Translations under genes and position numbers: made by a program
NCBI RefSeq assembly: GCF_051020955.1
Contig: NW_027476112.1
Coordinates: 620,001-684,000 of the forward strand
DNA: 64,000 bases
Source: Megalopta genalis
Lineage: Eukaryota; Arthropoda; Insecta; Hymenoptera; Halictidae
Reading direction: 5' to 3'
Part shown: positions 56,491 through 64,000 of the stretch, piece after piece
How the letters are laid out: every line of letters begins with the position of its first letter
Numbering within the stretch: the stretch's first letter is position 1
The notes under the pieces: model-generated
The model's input: only the letters and a program-made list of their open reading frames with translations
What the model was told of the DNA's origin: nothing
Databases searched by the model: none

Positions 56491-57531
56491 TTATTTGTAG
56501 AACTTGAGGCATTCCTCGGCAACTAATTTCTTCATTTTACCACGAAAACTTTCCTCAAAGATTTTTAGTTGGTTACCGATAGAGCTGTCCGTTTCATCTT
56601 TCATATTCTGTTTTAACGGTTCAACCTTTTGCTCCAATACCGAAAATACGTTATCAATTTTCACATTAATTTCATCGTTATCTGAATCAATTGATTTAAT
56701 TTTCTGATCACTGTCGTATTGAAAATTATATATTTTAGCCAGCACTTTATTCCTCCATTTTTCATTAGTCTGCTCCATATATTTCGTTAGTTTCTCGTTA
56801 GCCGTTATTTTACCCATGATTTCGGACTTGCATTTCTCGCTAGTCTGTTTGGCATCCTTCGCCAACTTTTCGTTAACCGTTATTTTACCCACGAGTTCGG
56901 ATTTCCACTTCACACTAGTCTGTTTGGCATCCTTCGCCAACTTTTCGTTAACCGTTATTTTACCCATGAGTTCGGATTTCCACTTCGCACTAGTCTGTTT
57001 GGCATCCTTTGCCAACTTTTCGTTAGCCGTTATTTTATCCATGAGTTCAGACTTGTATTTTACACCGGCCTGTTCGACATCCTTTGTCATTTTTTCGTTA
57101 GCTGTTATTTTTCTACGAAGCTCGTCGTCGCCTCTTTTCAATACATCGTCAACGTACGATCTAGTGGCCACATCATCGTTTTGAAGCGGTTCTGCCAAAT
57201 GTTTGATCCTCTTGTTTCGAGCCGTGTACGATTCCGTTGAGAAGCACATCACATTATTCTGCATGTACTCGTGAAGCAATGACGTTACAGTATCATCACC
57301 TATCTTTAAAACGCGATCGACGTACAGTTTGGTGGGCGCGTCATCGTTCGTCGTAGGATTTGCGACACGAGCGATCTTAGTGCCTCGCGCATCGTACGAA
57401 TTGCCGATCGAGCATATGGCATTGTCGTGTACATAATTTTTACATATGGAATGAGAAGTTGAAATATCTGCCAATACTTTCGACTCGGGCGTACTCTGTC
57501 TATACAACGTACCAAATTTATTAATAGACAT
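56491..57531 (-). CDS. Trimeric fibre-like protein with 25-residue coiled-coil repeats
   Basis: The frame is intact for 346 codons. The N-terminal third has two beta-type fibre repeats (KIARVANPTTNDDAPTKLYV and HLAEPLQNDDVATRSYVDDV), a pattern shared with phage tail fibres. About residues 140-245 hold four 25-residue repeats (core GKITVNEKLAKDAKQTS), 75 bp each at DNA level (56806, 56881, 56956, 57031). The C-terminal part is another coiled coil ending near FRGKMKKLVAEECLKFY. It would project from capsid vertices and bind host cells. It is one of the few undamaged genes here. Confidence 0.65.
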   Translation of the reverse strand: MSINKFGTLYRQSTPESKVLADISTSHSICKNYVHDNAICSIGNSYDARGTKIARVANPTTNDDAPTKLYVDRVLKIGDDTVTSLLHEYMQNNVMCFSTESYTARNKRIKHLAEPLQNDDVATRSYVDDVLKRGDDELRRKITANEKMTKDVEQAGVKYKSELMDKITANEKLAKDAKQTSAKWKSELMGKITVNEKLAKDAKQTSVKWKSELVGKITVNEKLAKDAKQTSEKCKSEIMGKITANEKLTKYMEQTNEKWRNKVLAKIYNFQYDSDQKIKSIDSDNDEINVKIDNVFSVLEQKVEPLKQNMKDETDSSIGNQLKIFEESFRGKMKKLVAEECLKFYK

Positions 57532-57559
57532 TTTTGTTCGTTTCTCGGTTCAGTTGTTT

Positions 57560-57713
57560 CCCCTTCCCCTTCCCCTTCCTCTTCTTCCTCTTCTTCCTCT
57601 TCTTCCTCTCCTTCTCTTCTTCCTCTTCTTCCTCTTCTTCCTCTTCTTCCTCTTCTTCCTCTTCTTCCCCTTCTTCCTCTTCTTCCTCTTCTTCCTCTTC
57701 TTCCTCTTCTTCC

Positions 57714-57754
<41 letters not shown>

Positions 57755-57758
57755 TTCT
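57560..57758 (+). repeat. (CTTCTTCCT)n microsatellite
   Basis: Nearly pure CTTCTTCCT nonamers and CTT triplets fill about 200 bp upstream of the fibre gene start. The poly-Glu and poly-Ser ORFs across it are artefacts. It lies where the ATPase and DUF8207-like genes would be expected, so it may mark the deletion site. Confidence 0.93.
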
Positions 57759-57841
57759 CGTATTCTAATGATAGAGCACATCTCCATATATCTAACACAC
57801 GTACATTTTCTGTTCATTATCAATAAAAAAAACCTTTGACA

Positions 57842-57974
57842 TAACAGCTCTGTATACCGCTACAGACTGGTAAGAGACAGCTCTGTATACTGCTACAGAC
57901 TGGTAAGAAACAGCTCTGTATACTGCTACAGACTGGTAAGAAACAGCTCTGTATACTGCTACAGACTGGTAAGA
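57842..57974. repeat. 33-bp tandem repeats, right copy
   Basis: Four copies, exactly 33 bp apart (57845, 57878, 57911, 57944), carry CAGCTCTGTATACTGCTACA and GACTGGTAAGA. The inverted equivalent lies at 27226-27361. They sit just upstream of the pVI/pX-like gene in both elements. Confidence 0.9.
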
Positions 57975-58180
57975 AAAAGTCAGGCGGCGCTGCTGCTGTG
58001 GCTAGAACGATAAACCAGGCGAAAGCTACGAAGAAACAATTGGAAGAAATGGAACGACTCAATCGTGCCATGGAGGGTCGTGGAGTGTATCTTGCGCCGT
58101 ACAAGCGTGGGAAAGGAATGATGAAAAAAAAGGAAGACGGAAGGAAAAAGAAGATAACCAAACAACGGATCTTGAATTGA
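57975..58180 (+). pseudogene. pVI/pX-like small virion protein, right copy, N-terminus lost
   Basis: The frame encodes ARTINQAKATKKQLEEMERL, NRAMEGRGVY and a lysine-rich tail ending at 58180. The hydrophobic Leu/Pro/Ala segment found in the left copy is missing because the sequence starts from the 33-bp repeats. It abuts the protease gene. Confidence 0.65.
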
Positions 58181-58500
58181 AAATTGTCTGTAGAAAATTA
58201 CCACATTTTCGCGGAGTTTTCATGCTCGATGAATTGTCAAAAAAAATATGGATAAATGAACGAGGAATAGTCAATCTGGATAGCAGTCATGGTCGAGGAA
58301 CACACTGGGTCGCATATACAAAGCACAAGTCGCGAATCAGCTACTTCGATAGTTTTGGAAATCTTCGGCCACCAATAGAATTAATTCGATACTTCGGACC
58401 GAACGTGGTAATCTCATACAATCGCAAGAATTATCAAAATTACAACGAAAGCGTATGTGAACAATTGTGTGTAAAATTTTTGCGAGAAACTCTGACATAG
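58166..58500 (+). CDS. Adenain-like cysteine protease, right copy
   Basis: This copy is in one frame to the TAG at 58498. The start is unclear, perhaps overlapping the previous gene; LPHFRGVFM is a conserved early block. GTHWVAYTKH holds the catalytic histidine, YFDSFGNLRPP the acidic partner region, NYQNYNESVCEQLC the glutamine region and nucleophilic cysteine. The usual glycine after that cysteine is glutamate here, which may reduce activity. The role is capsid maturation. Confidence 0.75.
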
Positions 58501-58537
58501 TATTTATAATCATTCTACAACCGCCGCCGCCGCAAAA

Positions 58538-59187
58538 ATGTCCTACACGTTCACGGTATCGGGAAGAAGTAGCGTCTTATCGTCCAAGAACTTCCCACCT
58601 ATAGATCTGAGCAATGCCAACTGCGAACTGGGCCTGCTCGATTTGCAAACTTATTACACGATACCAAACATCAGTACAAATATTGGAAACAATAAATTTT
58701 ATTTCGACGACAAAGATGAGGAGATAAGCATCCCGGATGGTTCGTACGAACTGGAGGCGATCAACGCTTACTTGAGGTGCGAGATAAGCATGCGGCATCC
58801 TGCGCATATAAGATAAATTTTACGAAGCCTAATAACGTGGATCCTATTCTAGGATTCTCTATGAATCGTGTTTTATCGCCAAACGCATGGCATATATCGG
58901 ACACCCCCGTGAATATCATTAATACGAATATTATTCGAATAGAATGCAACGTAACCACCGGTTCGTACGGTAACGGGAAACTAGTTCACACGATACACGA
59001 ATTCGCGCCCAACGTGTCGCCAGGGTATAAAATATCGGAAACGCCGGCACGAGTCATTTACCTTCCGATCGTCACACGATCAATGGATGATTTAACGATT
59101 CGCATCGTGGACCAGTCGGGACGTTTAATTGATTTTCGAAACGAAGAAATCACGATACGGTTGCATGTTCCTCGAACCATCTCATAA
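58538..59187 (+). pseudogene. Minor capsid (penton-type) protein, right copy
   Basis: The start ATG at 58538 (MSYTFTVSGRS) is clear. The frame holds LGLLDLQTYYTIP, FYFDDKDEEISIPDGSYELE, then breaks near 58800 where about 25 residues present in the left copy are missing. The second frame continues LGFSMNRVLS, HTIHEFAPNVSPGYKI, IRIVDQSGRLIDF and ends ITIRLHVPRTIS at 59187. One deletion with a frame change is the visible lesion. Confidence 0.75.
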
Positions 59188-59386
59188 CCTCGGTAAAAAA
59201 ACGTCATGCTAATTCACAATAATACGTCAAGCCAAAAAAACGGTGTATCGTTCGAAAATAATAATAATAATAATAATAAGAAGAAGAAGAAGAAGAAGAA
59301 GGCGAGGAAACTAACTAACTGCACGAAACGTTGAATATCTATAATCTTTGGGATTTGTCGTTAACAAGTAATCGCGCCCCCGCATC

Positions 59387-59640
59387 ATGTCGTACGACAT
59401 TTTGAACATCTCCGAAGCACCGATCTTCGACAATCGAATAACTAAGATCGACCTGCACACCTACAATCCGTATGCCAACACTACGTTTGGAAACAGTGAT
59501 GAGATAAGAATACCCATTCAACATCAAGACTTGTACACTCTTCCGTGTAAAAGCTTCCTATACGTGGAGGGAAGACTCAGCCTGCCGGGAGGATTGGCCA
59601 ACGACACGGTGGCTCTAGACAACAATGCGGACGACTTCTG
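59387..59640 (+). pseudogene. Major capsid protein, N-terminal fragment, right copy
   Basis: The start ATG at 59387 (MSYDILNISEAPIFDN) is followed by the conserved DLHTYNPYANTTFGNSDEI and DLYTLPCKSFLYVEG. Similarity to the left copy ends near residue 83, and the sequence joins terminal sequence at about 59640-59685. The rest of the capsid gene and everything beyond it has been deleted. An (AAT)n/(AAG)n tract lies upstream (59262-59301). Confidence 0.8.
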
Positions 59641-59684
59641 TATTTTTCACGCTCATTGGGGGGTTCACGCTCACTTTATTTTTA

Positions 59685-60103
59685 CGACAACGATTTGATT
59701 TGCTTCGCATTATGCTTCGTCTATTTATTAACATGCACACATGCACTTCTCTCACATCGATTTAATACATCCCTCTCTCTCCAAAAAAGGATAAAGCAGA
59801 AAAAATACATCTCTCTCCATCCATATCGTTCCAAGAGAGAGAAACTGCTGCAAAAGAGAATGCGGTGCAAGAGAACATATATTATATCGATATCAATATT
59901 ATATCAAAATCCCAGATATCGCTTCGCAAAATAAGTAACTCCCGGGTAAAGCATCGGAGAGCCTCACCGGATGCAGAACCGCGAAACTCCTTATCGGTGA
60001 CTTCCCCACTCCACACGACACGTGCCGCTCACGACGACACTTCCTTCCCTTTACCCCCCCCCCCCCGCCCGTCTCAGCATTCCCCTCGCACTTGATTGCA
60101 GAA
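59685..60103. repeat. Outer terminal repeat of the right element
   Basis: In inverted orientation relative to 48078-48549 it shares GAGAGAGAAAC-GCTGC, GATATCGCTTCGCAA, GGGTAAAGCATC, a C-run (60053-60066) and TTGATTGCAGAA at its end. It is clearly diverged from the inner repeats, with extra sequence between the blocks. Confidence 0.75.
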
Positions 60104-61207
60104 ACACACTTATATATCTACCACTGTTTTAAACGACAACATGGCACAAAGTAAAACAACATAAAGCAAGATAAAAAAACGTAAAGCAAGGTAAAACAAC
60201 GTAAGACAACCAAAACAAAGTAAAACAACGTAAAGCAACGTAAATAACCAATGCGACACTAACAAAAACAACGTAACACAACGTAAAGCAATGTAAAACA
60301 ATATAAAACAACGTAAAAACAATGTACAACAACGTAAAACAACGTAATATTGTTTGAAACAACAACGCGGAACAATGCAAAGAACGTAAAGCATAGTAAA
60401 ACAATGTAAATCATCAATGCGAAAGAAAGTAAAAGAACGTAACACAACGTAAGGCAATGTAAAACAATATAAAACAAGGTAACAACAATGTATAACAACG
60501 TAAAACAACGTAATACTATTTTTAAAAACCACGTGAAACAAAGTAGATAAACGTAAAACAATGTAAATCATCAATGCGAAACAAAGATAAACAGGGTAAC
60601 AGAACGCAAAGCAATGTAAAACAATATAAATCGACGTAAAAACAATGTATAACAAAGTAGAACAACGTAATACTGTTTTAAACAACAACGCGAAACAATG
60701 AAAAGAACGTAAAGCATCGTAAAACGACGTAAATCATCAAAGCGAAAAGTAGGAAAACAACGTAACACAACGTAAAGCAATGTAAAAGAATATAAAACAA
60801 CGTAAAAACAATGTATAACAACTTAAAACAACGTAATACTGTTTTAAACAACTACGCGGAACAATACAAAGGACGTAAAGCATTGTAAAACAACGTAAAC
60901 GATCAATGCGAAAAATAGGAAAACAACGTAACACAGCGTAAAGCAATGTAAAACAATATAAAGCAACGTAAAAACAATGTACATCAAACTAAAACAACGT
61001 AATACTTTTTTAAACAACAACGCGGAACAAAGCAAAGAACGTAAAGCATCGTAAAACACCGTAAATCATCAATCCGAAAAAAGTAAAGCAATGTAACACA
61101 ACGTAAAGCAATATAAAACAATATAAAACAACGTAAAAACAATGTATAACAACGTAAAACATCGTAATACTTTTTTAAGCAACAACGCGGAACAAAGCAA
61201 AGAACAT
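60104..61207 (+). repeat. ACGTAAAACAAC satellite outside the right element
   Basis: The same satellite as in the palindrome arms, in the ACGTAAAACAA orientation, begins about 60117, 14 bp after the terminal repeat. The landmark AATACTGTTTTAAACAAC recurs about every 170-180 bp (60480-61010). ORFs on the minus strand are artefacts. Confidence 0.92.
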
Positions 61208-61736
61208 TGTTGCGCACGGCACAAAAATAACCGCCGGAAGTCGTGAGGAGACGACAACGATTTATTTGTTGGACTCCACAGTCCTCGTTTACAATGTTTG
61301 GAGCACGGCTCCGTTCAGAGGTTAAATTTGAAGCATGGCTTCGAACTTAGTATGAAATGAAGCACGACTTCGCACAGACTATAAAAATGAAGCACGGCTT
61401 CGTACGGGCGCAAGGGCGCTGAATAAAACTTGTAATGGTATCTGCACTGAAATTGTTGACAATTCCATCCGTTATCGAATTTGCGGCAGTATATATAGAC
61501 ACCTGGCCGATGTTCAAGGAGAAGCATCGTCAGGTGTCGAAGGCCGGGTCATTGCCTCATAAGGCAAAAACGCCGCGTGATTACAACGGCCGAGGCGAGC
61601 GTTTGACGGTCGGGCCAACGCACGTCGATCGGGTTATTGTCTTGCCGCCTCGCCGTTTATTCGACAAAAACGGCGAGACGGCGTACATCGAATGTCGAAC
61701 GTGCGTTGACCCGCGGTCCGCGATTCGGCCGGAACA
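61208..61736. mobile_element. Solo LTR (family B), copy 2
   Basis: A 529-bp unit starts TGTTGCGCACGG and ends TTCGGCCGGAACA, flanked by AACAT at 61203-61207 and 61737-61741. It matches 2635-3166 closely, including the TATATATAGACACC region and the GAAGCACGGCTTC palindromes. It interrupts the satellite, which continues to about 61775. Confidence 0.92.
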
Positions 61737-61775
61737 AACATAAAGCATCGTAAAGCAACGTAATGCTTGAAACTG

Positions 61776-62170
61776 ATTTGTAATGCTACATAACCGTCGT
61801 GAACTTTACTATTTTTTTCCATTTCACTTTTGATAATGCTGTTCACTTCTTCTCTATTAGGTTGATTAACTGCAAATACTAATTTATCCAAAAATGCTTC
61901 TTTTATTTCTTTCTGGGAATATTTCCTATCTTTTATTACTGTCTGCATAGCAGACGAAAATTCTAATCGCTTTAGAAGTTCTTCTCTTATTATTTTATCT
62001 CGCGCAAATTGTTAAAAACCACGCCCTTGTATATTATCATTTATAAACAAAAAGTCTCTTAATATGATATCACGTTCTTCCATGCTATCAAATTTGAACG
62101 GATAAAAGTTTTTAAATCGTCCCCTTTTTAATCTTTTTCCTTTCGCAAGATTCAAGCCTGAATTAGTATA
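61776..62170 (-). pseudogene. Duplicate of part of the nuclease-like gene
   Basis: The sequence matches about 20894-21283 with few changes and encodes DRKYSQKEIKEAFLDKLVFA and VNQPNREEVNSIIKSEM. It starts abruptly at the satellite edge and ends at the foldback element. The same strand is used as in the large gene. It shows that the family is present more than once in this genome. Confidence 0.85.
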
Positions 62171-64000
62171 TAGGGTGTTCCACAATTATTTTAACAGCCG
62201 AAAATGGGGGTAGCTGAGGTCACTTGAAGTAACTTTTTCCTTTGCGAAAATGCAATCTGCGGCTTTGTTTACGAGTTATTAACGAAAAACACTGACCAAT
62301 GAGAGGTGACGGTGCGGGAGAGAGAGAGAGAGTCCGCGACAGAATCCTTAGCACGCGAGGCTTTGACAAAAGGTTGGGACGGACTCGAGCCGCGTTCGAA
62401 GTATTGAACAAGTCTCGAAGCGAGAACTTTCCGGATTTTTTTTACTACATAACAGTGATATTTTAAAAAAAAACGCTGTTCACCTTTACTTTAGAACGTC
62501 TGAACAATATTTACTAATTTTTCAGACCCGAAATAATATGTAGTTTAACCGTGACAGCCGTTTTAATTTTCTGATGTGCATGACACCACGTGTGTACCAT
62601 ATGAAATTTTTATGCAAGGTGTACAGTGAAGATTAACGAATGAATTGCAAAGCTGATTTAATAATAAATAGTCGCGTTAAGGGACGTAAAGATTTGTTTA
62701 TTAGAGAAATGTGAAAAATATTATTAATGAGAAACTCACCCACTTAGTTGAGGATGTATTTGCTGGCTGAAATTGTGGCTCACGATGTCGAAGGGCACTG
62801 ACCTCGTACACTGTACAGCTGATCTTTCAGTGCACTGTCACCAAACTCTGATCACTTAATTAATCACTGACAATCCGAATCACTTGTGGATATTATGAAA
62901 GATCACTGAGACTCGTTCGCGGATAATCTTTTATTCGACGCGTTCGTTCGGGAGTCGACGTTTCACTGCCGAAAAATTCAGACCTCGACCATGGGCCCTT
63001 GTTGTTCGTCGTTCGGTCGTCCGAGGAAATGACACCCGATACCGTTTTCTTCGAAGCGCAGGGTACCACCATAGGAAATAAACAAGATATGCAGAGACGT
63101 AAACTGCGACTGACCCGCTGTCACCGACGGTACCCTGCGCTCTTAGAACGTAATTAATGGCCGTGCGAAGAAAATGGTATCGGGTGTCATTTCCTCGGAC
63201 GGCCGAACGACGAACAACAAGGGCCCACAGTCAAGGCCTGAATTTTTCGGCAGTGAAACGTGGCCTTACGAACGAACGCGTCGAATAAACGATTATACGC
63301 GAACGAGTCTCAGTGATCTTTCTTAATATCCACAAGTGATTCGGATTATTAGTGATTAATTAACTGATCAATGTTTGGTAACCATAGCAGAGGTTCCTCC
63401 GACAGTATCCCTCGAATATTGCGGTCACCGACCTGGGATCAGCTGTTAGTTGTACCAGGTCAGTACACACGAGTCAGCAAATGCATCTTCAACTAAATGG
63501 GTGAGTTTCTTACTGATAATATTTTTCATATTTCTCTAATAAACTAATCCTTTACATCCCTTAACGCGGTTATTTATTATTAAATCAGCTTTGCAAGTCA
63601 TTCGTTAATCTTCACTGTACATCTTGTATAAAAATTTCATATGGTACACACGAGGTGTCATGCACACCAGAAAATTAAAACGGCTGTCGCGGTTAAACTA
63701 CATATTATTTCGAGTCTGAAAAATTAGTAAATATTCTTCAGACGTTCTAAAGTAGAGGTGAACAGCGTTTTTCTTAAAAATATCACTTTTACGTAATAAA
63801 AAAAATCCGGGAAGTTCACGCTTCGTGACTTGTTCAATACTTCGAACGCGGCTCGAGTCCGTCCCGACCTTCTGTCAAAGCCTCGTGCTGCGGACTCTCT
63901 CTCTTTCTCGCACCGTCACCTCTCATTGTCCAGTGTTTTTCGTTAATAACTCGTAAACAAAGCCGCAGATTGCATTTTCACAAAGGAAAAAGTTACTTCA
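62171..64000. mobile_element. Foldback element with arms of about 900 bp, cut by the window end
   Basis: Sequence near 62225 (TGAAGTAACTTTTTCC) is the reverse complement of the last bases of the window, and the two halves pair around 63112, for example GCGCAGGGTACC near 63057 with GGTACCCTGCGC near 63129. The left end begins (TA)GGGTGTTCCACAATT next to TA repeats. The right end should lie about 50 bp beyond the window. No coding region is seen; the ORF at 62220-62411 lies in an arm. Confidence 0.8.

Larger units (their letters stand above)
48078..60103. mobile_element. Right Polinton/Maverick (adintovirus-like) element, defective
   Basis: The right element runs from an inner terminal repeat (48078-48549) to an outer, inverted one (about 59720-60103). 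It carries polymerase B, an accessory gene, integrase, two fibre-like genes, the pVI/pX-like gene, protease, penton and the start of the major capsid gene. ATPase, the DUF8207-like gene, the rest of the capsid gene, the BIR gene and the exonuclease-like gene are absent. It is about 12 kb instead of 15-20 kb. Confidence 0.87.

Noticed and set aside
57521..57839. Poly-Glu, poly-Ser and Lys/Arg-rich ORFs
   Set aside because: Alternative frames of the CTTCTTCCT microsatellite.

Overview
The window looks like a repeat-dense, AT-rich stretch of an arthropod chromosome, most likely an insect and perhaps a hymenopteran. Reasons: short GT-AG introns, nested LTR and non-LTR retrotransposons, piggyBac- and CACTA-type elements, long satellites, and two degraded Polinton/Maverick (adintovirus-like) endogenous viral elements. 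I see only one convincing intact host gene, a four-exon homolog of RPS19BP1/AROS at 8927-9574. A decayed nicotinamide riboside kinase copy follows at about 10360-10885. No rRNA, tRNA or CRISPR array was seen. All family names come from motif recognition by eye; nothing was searched.

Layout. 1-3734: the end of a long LTR, then a decayed Ty3/Gypsy copy on the minus strand (Gypsy-A) interrupted by a solo LTR with a perfect 5-bp target duplication. 3735-8450: a decayed Jockey-type non-LTR element carrying a TTAA-flanked piggyBac-like insertion. 8500-11090: the host gene island. 11095-12660: a foldback element with CACTG ends. 13443-17045: a second Gypsy-A copy, plus strand, with an 87-bp tandem repeat where most of its RT should be. 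17749-22480: a broken minus-strand gene with two nuclease-like modules followed by about twelve 44-46-residue repeats. These repeats resemble TAL-effector/BurrH repeats in layout, with two variable residues at one fixed place; this is the best candidate here for an undescribed system.

23380-60103 holds two Polinton-like elements facing each other. The left one (about 23380-35443) carries an uncharacterised cargo gene, a BIR (IAP) gene, major and minor capsid proteins, an adenain-like protease, a small pVI/pX-like protein, the packaging ATPase, a DUF8207-like gene and protein-primed DNA polymerase B. The right one (about 48078-60103) has DNA polymerase B, a spliced accessory gene, integrase, two fibre-like genes, the pVI/pX-like gene, protease, and partial capsid genes. 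Their polymerase halves plus adjoining satellites form a near-perfect palindrome (arms about 29.93-38.57 kb and 44.97-53.60 kb). The spacer holds satellite DNA and a nearly complete Gypsy element (38690-44399) with 264-bp LTRs, a tRNA-Pro primer site and a 4-bp target duplication.

The arms share the same stop codons and frameshifts in the polymerase gene, so the polymerase was already dead when the palindrome formed or was last homogenised. Outside the arms the two elements have lost complementary genes: the left lacks integrase, and the right lacks ATPase, the DUF8207-like gene, most of the major capsid, and the BIR and cargo genes.

60117-61775: more of the satellite, split by a second solo LTR of the family seen at 2635. 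61776-62170: a duplicate of part of the nuclease-like gene. 62171-64000: one long-armed foldback element that runs past the window end.
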